From Perognathus longimembris pacificus (Eukaryota > Chordata > Mammalia > Rodentia > Heteromyidae): a DNA stretch of 64,000 bases. The DNA lies in the NCBI RefSeq assembly GCF_023159225.1, contig NC_063171.1, positions 8,109,886-8,173,885 of the forward strand, read 5' to 3'. Positions 46,321 to 57,125 of this stretch are shown here, piece after piece (positions within the stretch are counted from its first letter, which is position 1; the number at the start of each line of letters is the position of its first letter). The notes under the pieces are model-generated. The model saw nothing but the letters and a program-made list of their open reading frames with translations. It did no database searches and was not told the DNA's origin. The position numbers and the translations under genes were made by a program.

Positions 46321-46837
46321 TATAAGCAAAAAAAAAATAATACATTTATTTGTGGAATATCAATTAAAGTAAATGATAGCATTTTAATCTCAATTCTTCT
46401 CTACTTAACTCCCTTCATGAATTGAAACACCTTTGCACAACTAATTAAAAAATAAAATAAATAAAATAAAAATAAATTTTATTGTTGCTTTTATATCCTG
46501 TATTTTTATGGGTTTTGCAAGAAAGTATTTGATTATTGCAATGTCCTCACAATGTAATTGTTTTAATCAACTGTCTTTTTTTATTTTTACTCAATTGGTT
46601 TCTAATGACAGCCAGTTAAAATTTTTCTAGGATTCTCATCCCTCGGAGTCATTTTCTTCTTATATTACGTATTCATTAGCTTCCTGAATGCTTAGTGAAT
46701 GCAAACCCTTGTACATAATGTAGCTTTAAAGGAGGTTATTAATACAGCATTATTTCTAAGTTTACATTCACATATATCCATTGAATATTATGATTAAAAC
46801 CACACTTCCCTTCACCACTTTTCTACCCCTTCTCTTG

Positions 46838-46925
46838 ACCTTTATTTTTTAAAATTTCTTTATTGTCAAAGTGATGTACAAAGTTGTTACAGTTTCATAC
46901 ATAACTCAATGAATACACCCCTCCA
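46838..46925 (-). mobile_element. Very short L1 3' end
   Basis: 'tttctttattgtcaaagtga', 'tgtacaaagttgttacagtt' and 'tcatacataactcaatgaat' are the last 80 or so bases of an L1 in reverse. Confidence 0.75.
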
Positions 46926-47089
46926 GATGCCACAGATTTCAGCTACCTGGTATTCAATTTGTTAAACTGTAAGTTAATTGTTCAAGAGAGTTAGACCATT
47001 GAAATCCTTCCCTGAACATAACACATTTAGTTAATATATATTTATATGAACCTGTGTGTATATATATATGCGATATATGTGTGTGTGTG

Positions 47090-47090
<1 letters not shown>

Positions 47091-47121
<31 letters not shown>

Positions 47122-47126
47122 TGTAT
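47091..47126. repeat. (GTAT)n tetranucleotide repeat
   Basis: About 9 units, after a short (GT)n run. Confidence 0.92.
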
Positions 47127-47129
47127 AGA

Positions 47130-48160
47130 TGCATATATAGGATCCCTTCTATATTGATAGGAAGACATTTTGAGGGACTCACTCTGGTCTATTTGTGAAA
47201 CTTGGGTAAGCCTGGTTATAAATCAAAAGTCCATTTTTTAAAATAGCTGAGTGGAGATTATGATAAGAACTGAAAAGAACTGAATTAGCTGATGTGAATT
47301 GCCAATTGTTGAGTGAAAAGTACTACCTATAACTGGAATAAGATACTTATTACTAAGTCATTTGATGCTCTGGAAAAGTAAAAGTTATGATTAATTATCA
47401 TTTGAATGAGTGGAGCTCCTTGGGTGCATCCTAACCTATTCTGTGGAAAGAGAAAGCTAAAGTAAAAACTTAGAATAAATAATACTACTCCAAATGTTTA
47501 ACTTACTGACCAAGGTATTACAATGCAAAGGCTCTGGTTAAGAAAGAGTGGATCCCGCACACAAAAGATGAAGCAAGTCATTTCCCTGAATTATTATTAT
47601 TATTATGACATCTCTGTTGTACTAGCAGGGCCCTTCAACTTTATTGATCTAGCAAAGGAGCCTTAATCAAAAGTAATTCAAGAACTTTACTTAGTATACT
47701 TCATGATATAACCTAACTTCTCTCAAGTGTTTTAGTCCTATAATGTGTGGTTAGGTAAAAATGTACCAGCTGCGTAGGTATTGGGCTTGTGACACAGAAA
47801 AGGAACCATCTCTAAATAGTTACAGTATGACTGCTAGAATTTATCAACAAAAGCTATTAAATCTCACTCTGAATTTGTTCCTGAATATGTCATAGTCAAG
47901 TAGAATTTGCTAACTTGTATTATCCTAAGACACATGGCATGCAGTAATTAGCTTGGAGACAGCTCATAAAGCATGTAAATTCTAGTGTATATAGTTAAGC
48001 AAAACACTTCTGAAATAGGTAAAACATAGATTATATAAAATTTTCAAGTTAATAGATCCTACGGTTTGTATTTCACGTCACAGTACATTCTATGAAAATA
48101 CTACTATTTGTTGGAAGTGGGTTGCACCTAATGAAGACTGCATGATTCAAAGTTAAACAA
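47130..48160. other. AT-rich intergenic sequence
   Basis: Nothing recognisable before the sharp switch to GC-rich repeat at about 48170. Confidence 0.45.
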
Positions 48161-48171
48161 ATATTAGCCAG

Positions 48172-48720
48172 GCCCCCGCAGGCAGTTCGGGGCTGTGAGC
48201 CAGGGTTCCGCTGCCAGTTTGGGGGTCCCAGCTAGGGCTCCGCTGACAGTTGGGGGCCCACCCAAGGCTCCACAGGCAGGTCGGGGTCCAAGCCGGGCCC
48301 CACAGGCTGCTCGGGGAACCCACCAGGGACTCGGCTGGCAGTTTGGGGGTCCCACGCAGGGCTCCACAGACAGTTGGGGGGGTCCAAACCGGGACCCCCA
48401 AAAGCAGTTTGGGGTCTGAGCAGGAGCTCCGTAGGGAATTCAGGGGTCCCAGCCAGGGTTCCGCAGGCAATTCAGTGGGGCCCATCCAGGGCTCCGGTGA
48501 CAGTTCGGGGGTCCCAGCCAGGTCTCTGCAGGCAGTTGGGTCCCCACCCGGGGCTCTACAGGCAGGTAGGGGGTCCCTCCCAGGACTCTGTCCACAGTTC
48601 GGAGGTCCCACCCAGGGCTCTGCCAACACTTCAGGGGTCCTACCCGGGGCTCCACCAACATTTCAGGGGTCCCTGCCGGGGCTCTGCTGACATTTTGTGG
48701 GGTTCTATGCAGGACACCAC
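48172..48720 (+). repeat. GC-rich 31-32-bp minisatellite, about 17 units
   Basis: Units have the form cagtttgggggtcccagcta followed by gggctccgctga; three consecutive starts are spaced 32, 32 and 31 bases. The copies are degenerate. The array directly precedes the HAL1-like body and I infer that it is that element's 5' end, a monomer-type promoter as known for mouse L1. The long Pro/Gly-rich open frames across it, on both strands, are by-products of the repeat. Confidence 0.85.
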
Positions 48721-51700
48721 AGGGAACTCAGTGGTCTCAGATGGAGTCCACCTCCCACTGTCACCAACCCAGGGATCTCATCCCAGACCACTGCAGGCAC
48801 CTCAGGAGGCCCAGCTAGAAGCTGCAGCCTTCCCTTGACATCCCAGAGGTCCCACTCAGGCGCCACAGGCCTCACTGCCTCCGAGGTAAAATGCTGCTGC
48901 TGGCAATACCTTGGGGGCAACAGATTTGTTCCCCAGGCCAACCATATTCACCCAATTACTGAGAGCACACAACGTCTACCTGAAATCCTCAGAGAACCAC
49001 AGAGTCACTACCACTCAGAACTTCCAGATTCCATTGAGCCCAGGTTAATGGTAGGCAAGAAAATAGTCATCTGGGATCAATCGGAGTGAGTCAAAGGGGT
49101 TCCTAGAGCAATTGTATCAACCCAAAAAGAAATAACAACAAGATTGTAAGGGCATACAATTTAGCTACTGTATACGGAGCTCAGCTCTGGTTTTTACTTG
49201 AAAAGTGTAGTTTGTGAGGACACCAAATCTACTGCTATACCCAAAAAAATGAGAGGGAACTTATCTGTCTAGGTCTGTGTACCTATAAAAAATATCACAA
49301 CAGGACCTGATAGGGTCTGGTTCAGGACCTAAACAGTGCCAAAGGGAGCTAGCAGACTGGCATTCCAAATCCAAATAGGCAGAAGAAACACAAAAAAGTA
49401 TAGCAAGACTCATCACCCACTCAAAACAAACAGGAAACAGAGCATTCAATTGACATCCCAGAGGAGAGCCCTCAAAATGCTCTACCAACTATGCTGATAA
49501 AAATGATAAATGAAAAGTTTGAGAATCTCCAGACAAGTATCCTGGAGTATGAGGAGGCGAACCAAAGAATAATTTGTGAACGTGATGAATCCAATTGTAA
49601 GTTAATAGAGGACTGTTGCATGGCCTCCACAAACAGAATAATACATGAATGCCAACAGAAAGAAAAATAGTTCTATGAAAAGATAGCTACTCAAAGTGAT
49701 TAGACACAGCACCCAGAACCAAATCAATGAAGTAGGAGGTCCATACAAGACCTAAGAGAGAATTACAGCAATGATATGGAAGCTATCAAGAAAGACCAAT
49801 GAAAACATAGGGAGATAAGAAACCAAGTTGTAAGTTTAGGAAGTAGACTGGATGATGCACAAGATCAAATCTCAGGAATTAAGGACAGCCTATACATTAT
49901 GAGGAAAGAACAAAAAACAATACAAAATCAATCCAAAAATCAAAACAGATCACTTCAGGAGCTTAAAGACACAATCGGGAAGCCCAATATAAGGCTAATA
50001 GGTATTGAAGAAAACCTAAAGAAAGAAGTTAATAGAAAAGGCAACTTATTTAACAGTTAGCTGAGAACTTCCCAAACATCCAGAAGGACAAGCCCGTCCA
50101 GATACAAGAAGCATGTAGGACCCAAACAGAGCAGACCAGAACAGGACTTCACATCGACACATTGTAATAGAAACAGGATCAATGGAAGCCAAAGAAAGAA
50201 TCCTTAAAGCTGCTAGGGAAAAGAGAACAATCATGAAAAACAATCAGAATTTCCCCACATTTCTCAGTGGAGAACATGAACGCAAGGAGAATCTCTAGGA
50301 CTTTTTGGCACTTGACAAAACTTTCTCAACAAAGGCCCAGAAATCCAATAAATCAAAGAGAGGCTGTGTATATCTAAAATATACACAGAACTCAAAAAGG
50401 TAAATTCCTCCAAAAAACAAACAACCAAAGAACCAACAGCACTCTTGTTGGATGCCGGTAACTGCAGCCAAAAGTCAGGACACAGGGGATACAGAGGCAA
50501 GTGAACCAATGCAAACTTTATTTTAGGAGTGCCAGGGTTTATATAGGGTTAGAAATCAATTCACAACTTCAAGAGTAAAATTAATACAGAAAGATATCCA
50601 TATCAATACAAAAGTTGTGGATGTCGCTACAACAAAGGGGTAAACACTCCAACAAAGGATCAAACCAGTCAAGGCAAAACTTTAACTATTACCTAGCCAC
50701 TATTTACTGAAGACTAATTATTTTAGACAATTGACTTCCCTATTTACTGTAAAAAGTTTCCCCCTCCCCCCAGCATCTGGGCAAACAAGTCTCCCCAGGG
50801 AGTCTCTATTCAGGGGAGGAGAGTCTCAAGACAAAGTGGCTTCCTTTAGCCAACAAATACAGGAGACTCCTTAATGGAAATGTTTCCCCATTGGCCTATT
50901 TGTTTGCCAATAAAGCATCAGAATATCTGTGCCGAGGCTAAGTTCCCCACTGGTCAGAGAAATCATCCTCCCACACCCTCAAAACAAATGGGCTAAAGAC
51001 CTAAAAAGAGACTTCTCTGAAGAGGAAATGAGAATGGTCAAGAGTCATATGAAAAAGTGCTCTACACCACTGGCCATAAAAGAAATGCAAATCAAAACAA
51101 TATTGAGATCCCACCTCACCCCAGTAAGAATGTCCATTATCAGGAAATCTAATAATAACAAATACTCAAGAGCATGTGGCCAAAAGGGAACTCTACTACA
51201 TTGTTGGTGGGAATTCAAACTTGTTTAACCCCTCAGGAAAGCAGTGGAAGTTTCTAAAAAGGCTAAACACAGAGCTGCCCTATGACCCAACAGCCTCACT
51301 TTTTGTCATCTACCCAGAAGACTACAAGCAAGACAACACTAAAGCCACCACCACAACAACGTTCATCGCAGCACAACTCATCATTGCTTAAACATGGAAC
51401 CAACTGAGATACCCCTCAGCAGACCAGTGCATCAAGAAAATGTGGTACATATACACAAGGGAATTCTATGCCTCCATCAGAAGGAATGACATGGCCCCAT
51501 TCATAAGGAAATGAAAGCAATTGGGAAAAAAATTATACTAAGTGAACCAGACCCAGAAAACATAAACCGTATGGTGTCCCTCATAGGGAATACCTAGTAC
51601 AGGAATAGGCTAGTCATGGTAGAAGACCAAAATACCACAATAGCTAAACCCACATGACCACATAAGACGATGCCAAGTGAAATGAACTCCATGTTACGGA

Positions 51701-52060
51701 AACAATAGTTATACCACTCATATAATTATTTTCAACATGCCATGTGAACTCGTACCACTGTATTACATCTGAGTACCATGGATACTGTTCATTTGGGTAT
51801 TAGAGCTGGGAAAGGGAGAGGGAGTACCAAAATCGAGAGATAAAGAACAAAAAGACAAACCATTTAAAAAGCAACACTTACAAAACCACTTGGTATAAAC
51901 CAACTGCACAACTCTTGAGGGGAGAGGGAAAGTGGAAGGGGGGGGGAAATGAGGGAGAAGGTAACGAAACAAGAAATATACTCACTGCCTTTCATATGAA
52001 TTTGTATCCCCTTTGTATCACACTTTGACAATAAAGAAAACAATTAAAAGAAAAAAGAAA
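48721..52060 (+). mobile_element. HAL1-like (half-L1) element, interrupted by an LTR
   Basis: After a short 5' region comes a decayed ORF1 (about 49480-50340): coiled-coil-like text, then the RRM start LKDTIGKPNIRLIGIEEN, AENFPNIQKDKPVQIQEA, and RHIVIETGSMEAKERILKAAREK. It then passes, with no room for endonuclease or reverse transcriptase, into the ORF2 tail: KYTQNSKRVNSSKK, [LTR at 50446-50975], KWAKDLKRDFSEEEMRMVKSHM, MQIKTILRSHLTPVRMS and the final YTREFYASIR-like part. A 3' UTR ends 'ctttgacaataaag' at about 52035. ORF1 joined to the end of ORF2 is the published plan of HAL1 elements. A plain deletion within one L1 copy is the alternative. Confidence 0.7.
50446..50975 (-). mobile_element. 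Solo LTR (ERVK-type), minus strand
   Basis: On minus it begins TGTGGGAGGATGATTTCTCT and ends GGCATCCAACA. A TATA box (TATATAA, about 50540) and an AATAAA signal (about 50520) lie in the right order on minus, followed by GTGTCCTGACTTTTGGCTGC. Both ends and this segment resemble the LTR at 21653-22129. The flanks cactct and ccctca agree at only 4 of 6 places, so the duplication is not secure. It splits the HAL1-like element and is therefore younger. Confidence 0.82.
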
Positions 52061-52061
52061 G

Positions 52062-52280
52062 AATGGGACAAAGGGTGAACAAATTCAACAGTGATACTCA
52101 CTAGACTATTTAGGAAAAGGAGTTTATAATTTTCTGGGGAAGAGGTTAAGGGGGGGGAAGTGGTAGAAAATGAGGAAGGGGTGGCACTGTTCAAAAAGAA
52201 ATATACTCATTACCTGATTTATGTGACTGAAATGCCTTTGTGCATCACCTTTACAATAAAATTTAAATGAAAAAAATTAA
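52062..52280 (+). mobile_element. L1 3' UTR end
   Basis: 'gggacaaagggtgaacaaat', a G-rich tract (ggggggggaagtgg), 'cactgttcaaaaagaaatat' and 'catcacctttacaataaaat'. Same 3' end type as 37745-37935 and 58415. Confidence 0.85.
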
Positions 52281-52548
52281 AGAAGTAGATCAACTACTCT
52301 GGATGAGCTGACTAAATAGTCTTTCTGAACACCACAAAAGGAAATTAAAACTGTGTTTGTAATAAAGATAATTTGATATTCCAAACTTTGGAGTTGATAT
52401 AGGATAAGAAGTAAATAAGTTAATTATTTTTATGGGACAGGGTTTTAGTAGATATTCTATTCTGGTTTTAAGATAATAGTTTTATTTTCATGTGTTCTGC
52501 CCAGTCTTGTATGTTAAATACTGACATTTGTATAGAATAATGAAAATA

Positions 52549-52755
52549 GGGGCTGGGAATATGGCCTAGTGATAAAGTGCTTGTCTCATATACAAGAAGC
52601 CCTGGGTTTGATTCCGCAGCACCACATATATAGAAAAAGCCAGAAGTAGAGCTGTGGCTCAAGTGGTAGAGTGTTAACGTTGAGCAAAAAGAAGCCAGAG
52701 ACAATGCTTAGCATCTAAGCTCAAGCCCCAGGAATGGCACAAAAAAAAATGAGGT
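52549..52755 (+). mobile_element. IDL-Geo SINE
   Basis: ggggctgggaatatggccta, 'tgggtttgattccgcagcac', 'gtagagctgtggctcaagtg', 'caagccccaggaatggcac' and an A-tail. Confidence 0.93.
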
Positions 52756-53171
52756 GGGGGGCAAGCCTCCATTGATAGAATAAGCCTGGCATTTAACTGT
52801 TTGGAGCACTGGGGTTAGGATATTTCAAACTTTATCCACATAATTTTAAAAGTGCTTTCATTCACAGATGTGAAAATTTGAATTTGTTATCAGCATTTCA
52901 ATAATGGTGATGAAAGAATCTTTAAAGTTTGGTGGCAGGTTTGATCAGTACTTATTGTGTGTATGTTGATATGATACTAGAGATTGAACTTTGGACCTGG
53001 TGCCTTGCTACTTGAGTTCTAATTTTGTTTTGGTCAATTGGACATATCAATTGCTTGTCACACCTCAGCCTCCTTAGCAATGCTGTGGCTTGGTTCTTTC
53101 AAGAAGGAATGTCCAAGATACTTGGATGGCAGTGAAGGAATCACAACATGTGAAAAAGATTAAATTAAAAA

Positions 53172-53418
53172 AAAATTGACACCTGGACTTACGTCTATAA
53201 TCCTAGCTACTCAGGAGGCTGATATCTGAGGATCGTAGTTTGAAGACAGCCTGGGCAGGAAAGTCCATAGGTCTCTTATCTCCAATAAAATAGTTAGAAA
53301 AAGCTGGAAGGGGTGCTGTGACTCAAATGGTAGAGTGATAGCCTTGAGCACAAAGAGGTGCAGGAACAATGCCCAGGCCCACTTTAAGTCCCTGGACCAG
53401 TAAAGAAAAAAAAATATT
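53172..53418 (+). mobile_element. Composite SINE: 7SL-like plus Geo-type
   Basis: 'tataatcctagctactcagg', 'aggctgatatctgaggatcg', linker 'cttatctccaataaaatagt', then 'gggtgctgtgactcaaatgg' and 'caatgcccaggcccac', with an A-rich tail. Confidence 0.85.
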
Positions 53419-54904
53419 AACTTGAAAAAGTCAATTAAACTCAAAACTTAAATATTTTAAGCCCTGTAGCAAGCCCATGAAATAGAAAAATGAAGTATAA
53501 CTGAAAAGCTGAAATAGAATTTTTTTTTACATTAAATTTTATTGACAAAGTATTGCACAAAGGGGTACAGTTACATAATAAGGTAGTGAGTACATTTCTT
53601 GGGATATCTGTTACACACTCATTTTTCTTTCCATTCCCTAGTTCAGGTAGTCATATATACAATATCCAGTGTACTAAAATCAGTATACAGTCGACAGTGA
53701 CCACACGGGCGCGCCAAAGGAAATTCACCTAGAATATTAAACATAATGACAACAATAGAATCCTCCTGGGTCCTTCTCTTGGAGTTGTTTTTGCTTATCC
53801 TCGTCTTATATAATCATATGTACACAGCTGTTGAACTATTGTGATCCACTGGTAGGTCTATCCTAGACATTTTTATATTTGTTTAGTAGTTGTTTTAGAT
53901 ACATATTGTACAGTCACTGACCCAAACATGTGGAAATACCATTTGAAAAGAAGTTTGTTATTTTGCAGACCTGGTCTCTACTGCCCCCCCCCCAACAGTC
54001 ATATATCAAGCAGACCATGCCCCTGCGTTCTAGGCTTGTCTCACACAACATTATTTGTTCAAGCTCTGACCATTTCCCTGTGAATACCAATATTTTATAA
54101 TTTCTAATCGCTATGTAGTATTCCATTGTGTATAGGTACCACATTTTTTGGATCCATTCATCTGTAGTGGGGTATCTGGGTTGTTTCCATATTTTGGCTA
54201 TTGTGAATTGTACAGTGATAAACATTGATGTGCAGATGTCTTAATAGTATCCTGAGATCTGTTGTTCAGGATAGATGCCTAGGAGTGGTATGGCTGGGTC
54301 ATAGGATATGTCTATGCTGAGCTTTATGAGGAAACTCCATACTGTTCTCTAGAATGGTTGTACTAACTTGCACTCCCACCAACAGTGGAGAAGGGTTCCT
54401 CTTTCCCTGCATCGCCTCCAGCATTTGTTGTTGCCTGAGTTCAGATTATAGGCCTTTCTAACTGGTGTGAGGTGGTATCTCAGGGTTGTTTTTATTTGCA
54501 TTTCCTTTACTGCCAGGGATGTTGAACATTTCCTCATATATTTCCTTGCCATTTTTATTTCTTCTCCTGTGAAGTCTCTTTTTAGCGCCTTTGCTCACTT
54601 AATAATTGGTTTACTGGGTTTAGATGGGGTTAGTTTCCGGGTTTGAGTTCTGCTGTTGAACCTTACTGCCCTATGAATGTGTGTGACCATCTCAGTTGTT
54701 GCCACCACGTTCACCCTAGCCACAGTTAAGGGTGGGTAGATTCTCTGGCTTTCTCTGCTGTTCCATGTTTTACTGCCATGCTGTGCTGACCCTTGTGAGC
54801 CCCTGCTGGGGATTCGCAGGTTGCTGATTCGGCATGGTGTGGAAACTTTTCCCTTTTTTGTTTATTTCCCTGAGAATTGCTGTGGGTCAGTAGTGCTCAC
54901 CTCT

Positions 54905-55070
54905 CAGAGTCAGTGTTGCTGCTGTGGGGGGGGGGGGCACGCCCACCCATGTGGAGTGCTCCCCTCAGTGTTACCGCTGAAAGGTGGCATGCCCACCTGT
55001 GGGGAGTGCGCCTGTCAGAGTGGGTGTTGCCGTTGAGGGGTGGCTTGCGCACCCGGATTGTTGGGGGGTA
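54905..55070. repeat. About 55-bp tandem repeat, three units, in L1 5' UTR
   Basis: Three imperfect units each hold 'gtgttgc(t/c)g(c/t)tg' followed by a G-run and 'ggcaygcccacc'-like text. The Cys/Gly-rich open frames over it are by-products. Confidence 0.6.
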
Positions 55071-55591
55071 TTTGTGTCCTCTAGCAATTCTGCTGTTGGG
55101 CGGCATGCATGACCCCAAGTGGGTTCAACTCTCTGGGCAGGGGTTGGTGCCCTCTGGCCTCTATGGGCTTCCACTGTGAGGGGCCTGTGTGCTCAGGCCC
55201 AGTGACCCTGCTGGACTGGTATTGGACATGAGCACGAGTGTGTCTGTTTTTCAAAAAGTCCACGTAAACCTGAGTGCCTCAGCCAGAGGTCAAATGCCCT
55301 CCAGTCCGTGGGTCCCTGGTGCATGCAAATTCAGGCTCCCCAGCTGGGGTTTTGGCCTAATGTGTCTCCACAGTAGACTTTGTTGGGAGTTGCTCCACCC
55401 ACTGCAAGCTCCTGTGTTCTCCCAAGAGATGTAGAGTCCTAGAGCAGCTGGGTATGGTACTCTTTTGTTCCCTCAAAGTGGGGAAGGAGAGGGAGGGAGC
55501 TCTGGTTTCTTTGTCCCCTTGCAATGAGGTCCATGTCAAGTTTTGGGTCTCTGCTGAGCTGATCAGATGGGGATGGAGAACTTACTGTTCC

Positions 55592-55593
<2 letters not shown>

Positions 55594-55660
<67 letters not shown>
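55594..55660. repeat. (GA)n microsatellite
   Basis: About 33 uninterrupted GA units inside the L1 5' UTR. Confidence 0.97.
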
Positions 55661-55662
<2 letters not shown>

Positions 55663-56217
55663 TCCTGCAATGCTGTCAAATTTTCTGGAGTGGGGTGTGC
55701 TGGTGGTGCGGTGGCAGCAGCCTTGGCTCTCTGTGTTCACTGTGCTCAGCTCCCTCGATGTTGTCTGCTCCTGTGCCGCCCTCTGGCTTGGTCTGCTCTG
55801 TGCGTGGTCTGGGGCCCATGGAGCTCCTGCTGTCTGGTCTCTGCACTTGTAGTGGGACTTTTCTGCTGTTGCTTCTGCGCTCCTTGAAGATCTTTGGTCC
55901 CGGTCGCTGGTGCCAGGACGGCTTTCCTGGCCTGGCCCTCAGAAACCTTAATCATAAATATTTTTCAAATAACTTCCCTTCAAAAGTTGTTTTTAAAAAG
56001 GAGAAAAATTAACATTAGAAACAAATGACTAGACACTCAAGCTATTAAGAGATAAGATTTAATTCCAACACTTACATGATAATTTGAAATATCTGTGCAG
56101 TTTCTGGAGCTGGACTGGTTTTTCATAACAAAGCTTATTAATCATGACTCTTCACAGTTCATCAGTGCTGGGCAAAAGGCCCCTGACACTGAAACAATAT
56201 GGATGCAAAAATGATTA

Positions 56218-56348
56218 CTGCTAGATTCTTTTTTTTTTTCAAACTTTTATTATCAAACTGATGTACAGAGAGGTTACAGTTTCATACATTAGGCATTGGA
56301 TACATTTCTTGTACTGTTTGTTACCTTGTCCCTCTGCTAGATTCTTTT
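56218..56348 (-). mobile_element. Tiny L1 insertion (about 100 bp) with 15-bp duplication
   Basis: The flanks ctgctagattctttt at 56218-56232 and 56334-56348 are identical. Between them, on minus, are only the last 100 or so bases of an L1 3' UTR and its A-tail. Confidence 0.95.
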
Positions 56349-56867
56349 ATAAATTGTATTTGAATGGTTGTAAACTGTGAGAAGGTAAATATATATCACT
56401 TCAAGTTTCTTAAGGTTTTCATTCATGTTAATATTTAGAGCTCAGAAGCATTATTATAGTCCTTAGGTTTGGGTGTCATATGAAACCAAGTAAAAGTTGA
56501 GTTTCAAACTAGCTTGGAATGCACCCACTTATCCTTCCACATTTTCTCAGTTCATGGATTTACCATGGGTTACCATACTTTCATGTTAGTATAATCTTAG
56601 CAATGAGTATTAGACATGTAAAAATTACCATCATGAGGATGTTTCATGGATGTCACTGAAATAATTCCCACAGGCTCAGCTAAGATATTATATCAAAACC
56701 AATACTGTAACATGTGTACAATGGGTAAACCATAGCAAATCTTGAAGTGTAAATTGTAAAGTTCAAAATAGTAATGCAGAGCTATAATATTAGCTTATAC
56801 AAAGTAAATATAGTAAGCCCAGTCTTGTCTTTGTACCCATTTTTTTCTAGACAGATGCCTTCTGGTT

Positions 56868-57125
56868 CACTGCCCATGGCTCACACTTGTAATCCTAGCT
56901 ACACAGGAGGCTGAGATCTGAGGATAGCAGTTCAAAGACAGCCTGGGCAGGAAAGTACTTGAGCCTCTTATCTCCAATTAACCACCAGAAAACCAGAAGT
57001 GGCACTGTGGCTCAAGTGGTTGAGTGCTAGACTTGAGCAGAAGAGCTCAGGGACAGCACCCAGTCCAGAGTTCAAGCCCCATGGCCGACCAAAAAACAAA
57101 AACAAACAACAAACAAAAAGCCTTC
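56868..57125 (+). mobile_element. Composite SINE: 7SL-like plus Geo-type (well preserved)
   Basis: 'ggctcacacttgtaatccta', 'gctacacaggaggctgagat', 'aaagacagcctgggcaggaa', linker 'ttatctccaattaaccacca', then 'agtggcactgtggctcaagt', 'gctcagggacagcaccc' and 'gttcaagccccatgg', then an A-rich (CAAA)n tail. Confidence 0.9.

Larger units (their letters stand above)
53521..55950 (-). mobile_element. Internally deleted L1: 5' UTR joined to ORF2 tail
   Basis: From the right on minus, about 1.3 kb of GC-rich text (55950-54655) resembles the 5' UTR of the full-length L1 at 30486-37110 (for example 'tgaccctgctggactggtat' at 55202 against 'tgaccctgctgggctggtat' at 36260). It is joined near 54655 to the ORF2 tail: ELKxxxPI-like, [74 protein letters not shown] and [11 protein letters not shown]. 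The 3' UTR and an A-rich end reach 53521. ORF1, endonuclease and reverse transcriptase (about 4 kb) are absent. It contains a (GA)n tract and a short tandem repeat. Confidence 0.8.

Noticed and set aside
46053..46382. Open frames encoding poly-Ile or poly-Asp
   Set aside because: Translation of the (CAT)n microsatellite.
48153..48838. Long Pro/Gly-rich open frames on both strands over the GC-rich array
   Set aside because: They arise from a 31-32-bp repeat free of stops by composition. There is no domain, and similar openness appears in several frames.
55454..55887. Arg/Glu-repeat open frames
   Set aside because: Translation of the (GA)n tract inside an L1 5' UTR.
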